A stretch of 64,000 nucleotides of DNA, from the NCBI RefSeq assembly GCF_042682685.1, contig NZ_JBHUHX010000007.1, positions 62,001-126,000 on the forward strand, in the 5' to 3' direction. This DNA is from Imhoffiella fuscus (GTDB lineage: Bacteria > Pseudomonadota > Gammaproteobacteria > Chromatiales > Chromatiaceae). Shown here one piece after another: positions 1 through 8,602 of the stretch. A program made the position numbers and the translations under genes. The notes under the pieces are model-generated. The model worked only from the letters and a program-made list of their open reading frames with translations, did no database searches and was not told the DNA's origin. Position 1 is the stretch's first letter, and each line of letters starts with the position of its first letter.

Positions 1-1833
1 CGACTGCCTCAGCCGGTCTTCACCACCTCCGCGCAGCGGATCATCTTGCTGGACCTGTCGACGACGATGAACGCGGCCGACCTTGCGCCCTCGCGTCTGG
101 CTCGGGCGCGCTTTGAGATCCAGGATCTGCTCAAGGCGAGCAAGGAGGGGCAGGTGGGTCTGATCGCCTTCGGCCCCGAGCCCTTCGTGGTGTCCCCTCT
201 GACGACGGATGCGCGGACCATCGCCGCTCAGGTGCCCCAGTTGACTACGGACCTGATTCCGGTGCCTGGACCGCGCCGGACCGATCTGGCCCTGAAGCTG
301 GCGGGCGAGATGCTCGATCGCGCCAAGTCGAACGGCGGAACGCTCATCTTGGTGACGGATGACGTGGGGTCGATGGCCGGCGCGCTGGAGCAGGCGCGCG
401 CTCAGGCGGCCAAGGGTCGTCATCTGTCCGTGCTTGCGGTCGGCACCGCCAAGGGCGCGCCGGTGCCGGATCCTCAGGGTGGTTTTCTCAAGGCGTCCGA
501 CGGGCGGATCCGCATGGCGAAGCTCGATGCTCAGCGGTTGAAGGAGCTGGCGCGTACCGGTGCCGGACGCTTCCTGGTTGCCAAGGTTGGTGAAGGGGAT
601 ACGGCGGCACTCATCGACTCTACGCCCGCCTTGAACGCGACGGTGGAGAAGACCGATCTGCTTGCCGACCGTTGGCGCGAGGAGGGGCCTTGGCTGCTGC
701 TGCTCGTCTTGCCGTTGGCGGCGCTGGCCTTCCGTCGCGGTTGGCTGTTGCCGGCGGTGATGCTCGTCTGTTTCCTGCCGCCACAGTCGAGCTACGCCTT
801 CGGCTGGTCGGATCTCTGGTCGCGCCCGGATCAGCAGGCTGCGCACAGGCTCGATGCGGGTGACGCCGCTGGTGCGGCGGAGCGTTTCTCCGACCCGTCC
901 TGGCGCGCGGCGGCGCACTATCGTGCTGGGCACTACGATCAGTCGCTGGAATCGCTGACCGGTCTGCAAGGTCCCGAGGCGGATTACAATCGGGGCAATG
1001 CGCTGGCGCGGCTCGGCCGGCTCGACGAGGCGATGAAGTCCTACGAGCGCGCGCTAAAACAGAACCCGGATCACGCCGACGCCAAGCATAATCTCGAACT
1101 GGTCAAGCAGCTCCTGAAACAGCGCCAAGATCAGGATTCGAGCCAGCAGGATTCTCAGCAGAAGCAAGACCAGCCGCAGAAGGATCAGTCGCAGAAGGGC
1201 GAGTCCAAACAGGATTCCGGCTCTTCTGGAGGCCAGGGGGGCGAAGACGCGCAAGACCAGTCGCAATCGAATCAGTCCGACTCGGGCGAGTCTGGATCGG
1301 ACCAGAATGCTGGCCAGCATCAGGCTCGGGACGGGAGTGACGGACAGGCTGGGAGTCAGGCACAGACCCAGGAGCCGTCCAAGACTCCGGGGCAGGCTCC
1401 ACAACCTCCGAATGCGGGCGAGCAGTCCGGTCCGTCGCAACAGGCCGAAGCGGGGCAATCTGGATCGGATGGCGAGAACGCGGCGGATGGCGCCCAGTCT
1501 CAGGGTTTCGATCGGCCTGCTGGATCCAAGCCTGGCGCCGAGGATTTCTCTCAGGGCGCGCTGGGTGCGTCGTCGGATGAGTCGGGCGATTCGGATCAAG
1601 CCTCGGACGCGAATTCAGCACTCCAGCGCCGATTGCATGCGGCGCAATCCGACCCGGAGTCCGAGCAGGACGCGGCCAAGTCAGGGTCTGGTCTGGATGA
1701 TCTGACGCCCGCCGAGCGCGAGCGTCAGCAGGCGATGGAGGCTCAACTGCGCAGCGTTCCAGACGATCCGGCCGGATTGTTGCGCCAGCGTTTCTTGTTA
1801 CAACATCTTCGTCGAGAGGGGCGTTTACCCTGA
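1..1833 (+). CDS. VWA-TPR protein (BatB/BatC-type fusion), 5' end missing
   Basis: The reading frame is open from base 1, so the gene starts upstream of the window. The visible part begins inside a von Willebrand A domain with a MIDAS-like DLSTT sequence. Two hydrophobic stretches follow (about bases 690-800), then a TPR region (about bases 880-1110, ending with YERALKQNPDHADAKHNLEL) and a long Gln/Ser/Asp/Gly-rich tail (about 1110-1640). This is the layout of BatB fused to BatC in the Bat operon. Bat proteins are thought to act at the cytoplasmic membrane in stress tolerance or chaperone-like roles; the mechanism is unsettled. The stop overlaps the batD start (TGATG), so the two genes are translationally coupled. 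MoxR ATPase and DUF58 genes would be expected just upstream, outside the window. The fusion could also be described as a TPR-extended VWA protein. Confidence 0.88.
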   Translation, partial: RLPQPVFTTSAQRIILLDLSTTMNAADLAPSRLARARFEIQDLLKASKEGQVGLIAFGPEPFVVSPLTTDARTIAAQVPQLTTDLIPVPGPRRTDLALKLAGEMLDRAKSNGGTLILVTDDVGSMAGALEQARAQAAKGRHLSVLAVGTAKGAPVPDPQGGFLKASDGRIRMAKLDAQRLKELARTGAGRFLVAKVGEGDTAALIDSTPALNATVEKTDLLADRWREEGPWLLLLVLPLAALAFRRGWLLPAVMLVCFLPPQSSYAFGWSDLWSRPDQQAAHRLDAGDAAGAAERFSDPSWRAAAHYRAGHYDQSLESLTGLQGPEADYNRGNALARLGRLDEAMKSYERALKQNPDHADAKHNLELVKQLLKQRQDQDSSQQDSQQKQDQPQKDQSQKGESKQDSGSSGGQGGEDAQDQSQSNQSDSGESGSDQNAGQHQARDGSDGQAGSQAQTQEPSKTPGQAPQPPNAGEQSGPSQQAEAGQSGSDGENAADGAQSQGFDRPAGSKPGAEDFSQGALGASSDESGDSDQASDANSALQRRLHAAQSDPESEQDAAKSGSGLDDLTPAERERQQAMEAQLRSVPDDPAGLLRQRFLLQHLRREGRLP

Positions 1834-3668
1834 TGCTGAACACACCGCTTTTGCGCGCGGCGTTAGGCGTGCTGCTGCTGTCGATCGGGCTGGCCGTTCA
1901 GGCCGCCGATCTGACGGCGCGGGTCGATCGCACGCGGATCAATGCCAACGAGACCCTCAGTCTGCAACTGGTGGCCGAGGGCGATGCCCAGGGCGAGCCG
2001 GATCTTTCGCCCCTGAGTGGCGATTTCGACATCCTGAGCCGTGGACAGAGCAAGACGACCAGTATCGTCAACGGCCGGATATCGAGCACGCGTGAGTGGA
2101 CGATCGAGCTGGCGCCCAAGCATTCGGGCGTGCTGCGGATCCCGTCGCTCGCCCTGGGGCAACGCCAGAGTCAGCCGCTTACGGTCGAGGTGGTGTCGGG
2201 CTCGACGGCGACCGCGAGCGCGGGAGACAAACCGCTGTTCCTCAAGGAAGAGGTGAGCGAACGCACGCCCTATGTTCAGCAGATGGTCGATTATCGGATC
2301 AAGATCTATTTCCGTCAGCCACCGCAACGCGCCGCGCTGTCCGATCCGAGCGTCGAGGGTGCCACCATCCAACGGGTCGGCGACGACCGCAGCTACGACG
2401 AATACGTCGACGGCGTGCTCTATCGGGTGATCGAACGCCGCTACCGGGTTACGCCGCTACAGAGCGGAACCCTGACCATCGCCTCGCCGCGATTGGAGGC
2501 CATGGTGCCCGATACAAGTCGCAGTGCGCGGCGCGATCCGTTCGCCGATCTGGACGAGGCCTTCGGCGGAAGCATGTTTCAGGGCTTCCCCAATATCGCC
2601 GGGTTCGGTCAGCCGACCCGTCGGATCATCGAGCGGGCGGACGACGTGACGCTCCAGGTGCGCCCCCAGCCTGCGGAGTCGGGCTCCACCTGGTTGCCTG
2701 CGACCTCGGTGCAGATCGCCGACGAATGGACGCCGAATCCGCCGGTCTTCAAGGTCGGCGAGCCGGTGACGCGCACCCTGACCTTGACGGTCGAGGGCGC
2801 CACCTCGGCCCAGTTGCCCAATCTGGATACTGGAACCCTGGAGGGCGCTCAGGTCTATCCCGACCAGCCCAAGAGCGAGGATTTGGCAGGGACGGCGGCG
2901 CCGACCGCCGTCAAGACCTTCAAGACCGCCATCGTGCCGACCCGTGCTGGTACTCTGACCCTACCCGAGATCCGTCTGCCCTGGTGGGATACCAAGGCCG
3001 ACCTGCCGCGCGTGGCCGTGGTTCCAGCGCGCACGGTCGAGGTCGCCGGCGGGCCGGCTCCCAGCCCGGCGCCAGATGTGCAACCGCCGTCGGCCAGCAG
3101 GTCTCAGACGTCCGAGCCGACCACCGCTCCGCCCGAGGCCCAGTCTCCAGCAGCGATGGTTCCGGTTCCGACGCAGCCGTCTGGCTCGGGGATGGGGGCT
3201 GGAATCTGGGCCTGGTTGGCCGGAGGTTTTGGTCTCGCCTGGCTCGTAACCCTGGTCTGGTGGCTGCGCGAACGGCGCACCAGGCGGGACTCCGTTCGGG
3301 ATTCCGCCAAGTTGAGTCCGAGCATCGGTGGGCTGCGCGGTCTCGATCGCTCCGCCGCTCGGCGTCGGATCGAGAAGGCCTGTCTCGACAATGACCCGCG
3401 CGCGGCGCGTCAGGCGCTCATACTCTGGGGGCAGGCGATGTGGGGCGATGAGTCGCCGAACGGATTGAATGCGCTCGCGCTACGGCTCGACGACGAGGGC
3501 GCGCTCGATGTGCTGACCGAGATCGATCGCGCCATCTATGCGCCGCCCGGTTCGAGCTGGGATGGGAGCGCCGTTTGGAGTCGTCTTGGCCCGCTGCTCG
3601 ATCGGGCTGGCGCGCTCATGGATGAAGAGGGCGAAGGTCCGCTTCCGGAGCTCTACCCCCGGTCCTGA
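1833..3668 (+). CDS. batD: BatD-family membrane protein
   Basis: 611 residues. An N-terminal signal peptide (LLRAALGVLLLSIGLAVQA) is followed by a large beta-rich periplasmic region opening with ADLTARVDRTRINANETL, the typical start of BatD. A Pro/Ser/Thr-rich linker (about 405-450) leads to one transmembrane helix (about 455-475, GIWAWLAGGFGLAWLVTLVW) and a cytoplasmic tail of about 130 residues. BatD is the large-ectodomain partner of the VWA proteins in the Bat system. The ATG overlaps the stop of the upstream VWA-TPR gene. The last 53 bases overlap the 3' end of the convergent folK gene, so the two mRNAs are antisense to each other there. Confidence 0.92.
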   Translation: MLNTPLLRAALGVLLLSIGLAVQAADLTARVDRTRINANETLSLQLVAEGDAQGEPDLSPLSGDFDILSRGQSKTTSIVNGRISSTREWTIELAPKHSGVLRIPSLALGQRQSQPLTVEVVSGSTATASAGDKPLFLKEEVSERTPYVQQMVDYRIKIYFRQPPQRAALSDPSVEGATIQRVGDDRSYDEYVDGVLYRVIERRYRVTPLQSGTLTIASPRLEAMVPDTSRSARRDPFADLDEAFGGSMFQGFPNIAGFGQPTRRIIERADDVTLQVRPQPAESGSTWLPATSVQIADEWTPNPPVFKVGEPVTRTLTLTVEGATSAQLPNLDTGTLEGAQVYPDQPKSEDLAGTAAPTAVKTFKTAIVPTRAGTLTLPEIRLPWWDTKADLPRVAVVPARTVEVAGGPAPSPAPDVQPPSASRSQTSEPTTAPPEAQSPAAMVPVPTQPSGSGMGAGIWAWLAGGFGLAWLVTLVWWLRERRTRRDSVRDSAKLSPSIGGLRGLDRSAARRRIEKACLDNDPRAARQALILWGQAMWGDESPNGLNALALRLDDEGALDVLTEIDRAIYAPPGSSWDGSAVWSRLGPLLDRAGALMDEEGEGPLPELYPRS

Positions 3669-4152
3669 TCGATCCCAGTATCTGGCGATAGACGACCTCG
3701 TCGGTCAGCGCGCTCACCTTGCATCCCTGGACCGGGTGCAGGGTGTCCGGGGCGATCTCGATCAGTGGGATCAACATGAAGTCCCGTTGCGCAAGCCCAG
3801 GATGCGGAATGCGCAGATCGGCTTCCTCGATCACCCTATCGCCGAAGATCAGAATATCCAGATCGATGGTTCTCGGGCCATTCCTCAGATGACGCACGCG
3901 GCCGAGGTCGGACTCGATCCCTTGCGTCTCGTTCAGCAGGGCGCTGGGGCTCAGTTGCGTGCTCAATTCGACCACGAGGTTGACGAAATCCGGCTGCTCC
4001 TCGATACCCCAGGCCTTGGTTCGATACCATGAAGAACTGCGCTCGACCCGCGTGCCTGGGAGCGCATTCAGTCGCACGAGGCTCTGCTCGATATGGCGCT
4101 CCGGCTCGATGTTCGAGCCGATCGCGATGAAAGCTGTGGTTTGGGATTTCAT
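3616..4152 (-). CDS. folK: 2-amino-4-hydroxy-6-hydroxymethyldihydropteridine diphosphokinase
   Basis: 178 residues from the ATG at 4152 (MKSQTTAFIAIGSN). The frame extends 28 codons further upstream, but family members start just before the conserved GSN motif. FolK transfers pyrophosphate from ATP to 6-hydroxymethyl-dihydropterin in folate synthesis. Diagnostic motifs are IAIGSNIEP, the mobile-loop region with RTKAWG, and GPRTIDLDILIFG, which carries the Mg-binding aspartates. The C-terminus (QRDFMLIPLIEIAP) is also typical. It converges on batD with a 53-base overlap. No folB or panB neighbour is seen, so the gene is apparently isolated here. Confidence 0.95.
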   Translation of the reverse strand: MKSQTTAFIAIGSNIEPERHIEQSLVRLNALPGTRVERSSSWYRTKAWGIEEQPDFVNLVVELSTQLSPSALLNETQGIESDLGRVRHLRNGPRTIDLDILIFGDRVIEEADLRIPHPGLAQRDFMLIPLIEIAPDTLHPVQGCKVSALTDEVVYRQILGSIRTGGRAPEADLRPLHP

Positions 4153-4331
4153 GGCGCTTCTTATCGTCTGGGGCAACTTTAGATTGGATCGTTCGCTGGT
4201 GCGATCATCCTGGCCGCTGGCCGTGTCGAGGGTCACAAGCGTAGCAGTGTTTGCGACAATAGCAGGATGTTTCGATCTTCCTTGCGATAGGATGTGCTTC
4301 GCTTGCAGTTTCGCGTCCAGGGGCCAATGGA

Positions 4332-4949
4332 ATGACAGATGTACAGACCGTTTTCATCGTGGATGACGATCAGGGCATGCGCGATTCGCTGACGCTCATT
4401 CTCGATCTTGCCGGGTATCGGACCAGGAGCTTCGCCTCCGCCGCCGCCTTCCTCGATGCCTTTTCTCCACAAGACCAAGGCTGTCTGCTGCTCGATCAGC
4501 GTATGCCCGAGATGACTGGGCTCGATCTGCAGGGAGCCTTGGTGGAACGCGGCAGCCTGCTGCCCATTATCTTTCTTTCCGCCTTCGGTGACGTGCCGAC
4601 GACGGTGCGCGCCATCCAGGGTGGCGCCATCGATTTCCTCGAAAAGCCGGCCAGTACCGATATCCTCTTGAAGCGGGTCGAAGCGGCCTTTGCCGAGAAT
4701 CGCAAGCGGCGCGAGACGGCCGCCTCCGAGGAGGGAATCCTGGAGCGCTTTCGCCAGTTGACCCCGCGTGAGCACGAGGTCCTGCTGCTCACCACCCAGG
4801 GGATGACGAACAAGGATATCGCGCGTCACCTGGGGATCAGTCCGCGCACGGTCGAGAATCATCGCGCGCGCATGATGGAGAAGATGCAGGCGTCCAATTT
4901 GGCCGAGCTCTGCCGCATGGCGGCGGTCTGTCCGGTTCGCTCACCCTAA
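4332..4949 (+). CDS. FixJ/NarL-type two-component response regulator
   Basis: 205 residues. An N-terminal receiver domain (about 5-120) has the acidic pair D11/D12, phospho-acceptor D55 in LLLDQRMPE and the switch lysine in FLEKP. A LuxR/NarL helix-turn-helix follows (about 140-200: LTPREHEVLLLTTQGMTNKDIARHLGISPRTVENH). The spacing resembles the FixJ/TodT/StyR subgroup. It should bind DNA as a dimer when phosphorylated by a PAS-type histidine kinase. No kinase gene is adjacent on either side, so this is an orphan regulator in the window. Its targets cannot be read from the sequence. Confidence 0.92.
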   Translation: MTDVQTVFIVDDDQGMRDSLTLILDLAGYRTRSFASAAAFLDAFSPQDQGCLLLDQRMPEMTGLDLQGALVERGSLLPIIFLSAFGDVPTTVRAIQGGAIDFLEKPASTDILLKRVEAAFAENRKRRETAASEEGILERFRQLTPREHEVLLLTTQGMTNKDIARHLGISPRTVENHRARMMEKMQASNLAELCRMAAVCPVRSP

Positions 4950-5630
4950 AAATGATCTGGAGCCGTCCCAGGCTCCGGCTCCAGGCTCCTCATGGCGATC
5001 AGGGCGTCTGGATCCGTGCTTTCGGTATTGCCCCGGTGCCTCCCAATTTCTCTTCGATCTCTAGCGCGAACCGGAAACTGAGTGGTCCTACGGATATCTC
5101 GGTTGCCGTTCGTCGATTATTCTGCCTCGCAATTCGAAGGGGATTGCAGAAATGTGATCCCTGCAACTGACAGCTGCCAGGGCGTTGCCGTCAGGCACCT
5201 GGTGACCGTGGCGGACACGGCAAGAGATTAACGAGAAGAAGACGAGGAGGAGCATCGGACGATTCGTCGCCGAGCTATTTATTATAAACCGCACGCCGTA
5301 GTCGCGTGTCATGCCTCGGGGCCTTCGGGCTTGAGGGGCGCGAAGGTTGCGGATGGATTCAGGTCCAATACTTTAATAGAGTGCGGTAACACTTGAACTT
5401 CCCCTCCACTTCGTCATCGACTCCGACGAAGAGGGCGGGGATTTTTTTTGCCCAAAGATAAAGGCCCCCTGCACCTCTGTCGTCCACGTCCTTCGAGCCG
5501 CGGTCACGTAGGCTCGATCCCCGTGTCGTGCGAGACGGGTTTGGCTGCATGAGGTGCGCCTCAAAATCTTGTTTGGATTGATGCGCTTCAATTGACTCGG
5601 TCAGTCCTGATCGGTTAACTTTGCCGGCTT
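4950..5630. other. Gene-poor intergenic region of about 680 bases
   Basis: No frame here has a convincing start, ribosome site or family-like translation. Besides the hairpin at 4957-4984, there is an inverted repeat CTTCGTC/GACGAAG (5409-5415 and 5425-5431) followed after ten bases by eight Ts (5442-5449). The part from about 5260 to 5600 looks less GC-rich than its surroundings. It may hold an unrecognised small RNA, a decayed gene or horizontally acquired filler. The yceD promoter should lie at its right end. Confidence 0.6.
4957..4984 (+). terminator. Hairpin downstream of the response regulator
   Basis: CTGGAGCC (4957-4964) pairs perfectly with GGCTCCAG (4977-4984). GGCTCC at 4971-4976 offers an alternative, tighter loop. 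It begins 8 bases after the stop codon. There is no T-tract, so it is either a weak terminator or an mRNA 3'-end stabilising structure. Confidence 0.4.
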
Positions 5631-6209
5631 ATGTCGGAATCCCTCCCCGAGCATCTCGACCCCTGGCGCGCGGCGAAAGGCGGCCTCTCGTTCGTTGGCC
5701 GTGTCGCCTTGAGCGATCTGCCGCGCGTTGCGGCGGCGGTCGTCGATTTCGAAGACGAGTCGGGTCCTTCGTTGGTCTCCTATCGTCTCGATTTCGGGCG
5801 GGATGAGGCGGGGCGGTTTCTGGTCTCTGGCCAGATTCGAGCCCAGCTCAGACTCGTTTGCCAGCGCTGTATGGGGAACCTGTTGGTCGATGTCGAGGTC
5901 GCGCCGCGCGTGATCCTGGCGCCTAACGACCATGTGGCGAACGCGCTGGGGGACGAGTTGGATGTATTGGTCGTCGAGGACGATTCGATGCGTCCTCTCG
6001 ATTTCATCGAGGATGAGCTGCTGCTCTCCATTCCGATCGTTCCTCGGCACGCGCCGGGTTCCTGCCTCCCTCCGGGGCATCCCGTCGATGAGGGTGACGC
6101 CTCCGATGTCGGTGAGAAGGCATCTGAGGCGGAGGCGGGCGACGGACGGGATGAGCATCCCTTTGCCGTTCTCGCCGCGCTCAAGCGCGAGTCGGAGAAG
6201 CTGAACTGA
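5631..6209 (+). CDS. yceD: YceD family protein (DUF177), 23S rRNA accumulation
   Basis: 192 residues. The start MSESLPEHLDPWRAAKGG matches the family, whose proteins open with a short basic/aromatic segment. A central Cys pair (LVCQRCMGNLLVDV, about 80-93) and an acidic C-terminal half ending in NPFA-like HPFAVLAALK are family hallmarks. In bacteria and plastids DUF177 proteins are needed for normal 23S rRNA levels. The gene lies directly upstream of rpmF, as in most gammaproteobacteria, and is probably the first gene of the lipid/ribosome operon. Confidence 0.93.
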   Translation: MSESLPEHLDPWRAAKGGLSFVGRVALSDLPRVAAAVVDFEDESGPSLVSYRLDFGRDEAGRFLVSGQIRAQLRLVCQRCMGNLLVDVEVAPRVILAPNDHVANALGDELDVLVVEDDSMRPLDFIEDELLLSIPIVPRHAPGSCLPPGHPVDEGDASDVGEKASEAEAGDGRDEHPFAVLAALKRESEKLN

Positions 6210-6325
6210 CTTCCTCCGGTCTTTGGGGTAATCCTAGAGTGCCGGCAGGTCGATTTGGATTTTGAATTGAAACCTAATGGGTGAAGCGGCTGAGTCCTGA
6301 CTTCGCTCAGCCTGTGGAGAGTACG

Positions 6326-6502
6326 ATGGCCGTCCAACAAAACCGCAAGACCCCCTCGAAGCGCGGCATGCGCCGCTCGCACGACGCACTGTCCAAGCCG
6401 ACCCTCGCGGTCGATCCGACCAGTGGCGAGACGCACCTGCGTCATCATGTGACCCCCGATGGCTTCTATCGCGGCCGCAAGGTTGTGGACAAGTCGGAGT
6501 GA
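6326..6502 (+). CDS. rpmF: 50S ribosomal protein L32
   Basis: 58 residues. The sequence MAVQQNRKTPSKRGMRRSHD at the N-terminus is the signature of bacterial L32. The frame extends 15 codons upstream of 6326, but ribosomal L32 always starts at this MAVQ. The Cys-less form is usual in gammaproteobacteria. Its stop overlaps a GTG in the next frame (6499), an alternative but unlikely plsX start. Confidence 0.97.
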   Translation: MAVQQNRKTPSKRGMRRSHDALSKPTLAVDPTSGETHLRHHVTPDGFYRGRKVVDKSE

Positions 6503-6561
6503 CCGCGAGCGCTCGCTCCAGTCTCCAACATCCAGCCGGTTCGGGTCGTAAGACTAAGGTC

Positions 6562-7590
6562 ATGAAGCAGAGATGTACCATTGCGCTAGACGCCATGGGT
6601 GGCGATCACGGCCCAGGCGTCGTGGTTCCCGCAGCAGTCAAGTTCGCGGCGGCGAATCCTCATGTCGACCTCATTCTGGTCGGCAATGAGGCACGTATCG
6701 AGGAGCTTCTGAAGCGAGCGCCGAGGGATCGGATTCGTATCCATCCCGCTTCGCAGGAAGTGGGCATGGACGAGTCGCCCTCCAAGGCGTTGCGGGGGAA
6801 GAAGGACTCCTCCATGCGTGTCGCCATCGATCTGGTCAAGGCGGGCGAGGCCCACGCGTGCGTGAGCGCGGGGAACACGGGCGCCCTGATGGCGACGGCG
6901 CGCTTCGTGCTGAAAACGCTGCCGAGCGTCGATCGCCCCGGCATCATCACCGCCGTTCCGTCCATGTTCGGCCACACCCACATGCTGGATCTGGGGGCGA
7001 ACGTCGATTGCACGGCGGAGCATCTGTTCCAGTTCGCGGTCATGGGCAGCGAACTGGTGTCTGCCGTCGATGGGATCGAGAAGCCGCGTGTCGCGCTGCT
7101 CAATATCGGTCAGGAAGAGATCAAGGGCAACGAGCAGGTCAAGCAGGCCCATGAGCTTCTGGTGAACAGCGGCCTGAACTACATCGGTTACGTCGAGGGC
7201 GACGGCATCTATCTCGAAGATATCGATCTGGTCGTCACCGATGGGTTCATTGGCAACGTGGCACTCAAGTGCAGCGAGGGGGTGGCCAAGTTCATCGGGA
7301 ACTCGCTGAGCGCCCAGTTCAAGCGCAGCTGGTTCACGAAGCTTTCCGGGTTGGCCGCATTGCCGATTCTCAAGGCATTCAAGCGAACCATGGACCCACG
7401 TCGCTACAACGGTGCCAGTCTGCTCGGACTCCGTGGTATCGTCATCAAGAGTCATGGCGGCGCGGATCAGATGGCGTTCGAGAATGCCATCTATATCGCG
7501 GAGAAGGAGATTATCGCGAACATCCCGCAGCGCATCGGCGAGCAGGTCGGGCGACATCTGGATCCCACTCAGTACAGGGCAACGGCCTGA
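6562..7590 (+). CDS. plsX: Phosphate acyltransferase PlsX
   Basis: 342 residues from ATG 6562 (MKQRCTIALDAMGGDHGP). An in-frame GTG at 6499 would add 21 atypical residues, so the ATG is preferred. PlsX converts acyl-ACP to acyl-phosphate, the donor for PlsY in phosphatidic acid synthesis, as a peripheral membrane enzyme. Visible motifs are LDAMGGDHGP, the internal SPSKALRGKKDSSMR segment, SAGNTGALMA, and VTDGFIGNVALKCSEG near the middle. It follows rpmF by about 60 bases and overlaps fabH by one base (TGATG). Confidence 0.97.
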   Translation: MKQRCTIALDAMGGDHGPGVVVPAAVKFAAANPHVDLILVGNEARIEELLKRAPRDRIRIHPASQEVGMDESPSKALRGKKDSSMRVAIDLVKAGEAHACVSAGNTGALMATARFVLKTLPSVDRPGIITAVPSMFGHTHMLDLGANVDCTAEHLFQFAVMGSELVSAVDGIEKPRVALLNIGQEEIKGNEQVKQAHELLVNSGLNYIGYVEGDGIYLEDIDLVVTDGFIGNVALKCSEGVAKFIGNSLSAQFKRSWFTKLSGLAALPILKAFKRTMDPRRYNGASLLGLRGIVIKSHGGADQMAFENAIYIAEKEIIANIPQRIGEQVGRHLDPTQYRATA

Positions 7591-8546
7591 TGACATATTC
7601 CCGCATTCTCGGGACCGGCAGCTATCTGCCGGAGCGCGTGGTGACCAACGCGGATCTGGAGAAGATCGTCGACACGACGGCCGACTGGATCTTGGAGCGC
7701 ACCGGTATCGAGAAGCGGCACCTCGCAGCGGATGGCGAGACCTGTTGCGATCTGGCCGAGGCCGCCGCCCGTCGGGCGCTGGACGCGGCCGGGATCCGGG
7801 CTGCCGATTTGGATCTCATCATCGTTGCGACCACCACGCCGGACCAGGCCTTCCCCAGTACGGCCTGTCTGCTCCAGCAGCGTCTCGACGTCCACGGCTG
7901 TCCGGCCTTCGATGTCCAGGCGGTCTGTGCCGGTTTCGTCTACGCGATGAGCGTCGCGGACAAGTTCATTCGCACCGGTTCGGCCAAGCGCGCCCTGGTG
8001 GTTGGCGCTGAGACCTTCTCGCGCCTCCTCGATTGGAACGATCGTGCCACTTGCGTGCTGTTCGGCGATGGTGCTGGCGCGGTCGTGCTGGAGGCATCGG
8101 ACGAGCCCGGCATCATCTCGGCCCATATTCACGCGGACGGCGCCTACAAGGACCTGCTGCAGGTGCCTGCCGGTATCGGTAACGCGCAGACGGGTTCTCC
8201 CTATGTCGAAATGAAGGGCAACGAGGTCTTCCGCTTCGCCGTGACCACGCTCGGGCGGATCGTCGAGGAGACGCTTGAGGCCAACGGCATGAGCAAGTCG
8301 GATGTCGACTGGCTGATTCCGCATCAGGCGAACATCCGCATCATTCAGGCCACGGCCCGCAAGCTGGGTCTTCCGATGGAGCGGGTGGTGGTGACGGTCG
8401 GCGAGCACGGCAACACCTCCTCGGCCTCGATTCCGTTGGCATTCGATCAAGCCGTTCGGGATGGGCGCATTCAACGTGGCGAGCGGCTGCTGATGGAGGC
8501 GTTCGGGGGCGGCTTTACCTGGGGGTCCGTGCTGGTTCGTTACTGA
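7590..8546 (+). CDS. fabH: Beta-ketoacyl-ACP synthase III
   Basis: 318 residues, starting MTYSRILGTGSYLPERVVTN with the ATG overlapping the plsX stop. FabH condenses acetyl-CoA with malonyl-ACP to start type II fatty-acid synthesis. The catalytic triad is visible: C113 in QAVCAGF, H245 in LIPHQANIRI and N275 in GEHGNTSSAS. Length and C-terminus (FGGGFTWGSVLVRY) are typical. A 56-base gap separates it from fabD. Confidence 0.97.
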   Translation: MTYSRILGTGSYLPERVVTNADLEKIVDTTADWILERTGIEKRHLAADGETCCDLAEAAARRALDAAGIRAADLDLIIVATTTPDQAFPSTACLLQQRLDVHGCPAFDVQAVCAGFVYAMSVADKFIRTGSAKRALVVGAETFSRLLDWNDRATCVLFGDGAGAVVLEASDEPGIISAHIHADGAYKDLLQVPAGIGNAQTGSPYVEMKGNEVFRFAVTTLGRIVEETLEANGMSKSDVDWLIPHQANIRIIQATARKLGLPMERVVVTVGEHGNTSSASIPLAFDQAVRDGRIQRGERLLMEAFGGGFTWGSVLVRY

Positions 8547-8602
8547 GTTCCGAACCTCCGTCGATTCAGAAAACCTCAATAGATCGCAACGCATCCTTTC
8601 CA

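Noticed and set aside
4290..4331. Sigma-54 promoter before the response regulator
   Set aside because: The sequence only loosely resembles the -24/-12 GG...GC pattern and lacks the TGGCAC element.
5409..5449. Rho-independent terminator (inverted repeat then T8)
   Set aside because: The stem is separated from the T-run by ten bases, too far for a standard terminator.
6499..6561. Earlier GTG start for plsX overlapping rpmF
   Set aside because: It would add 21 residues not seen in the family; ATG 6562 gives the conserved N-terminus.
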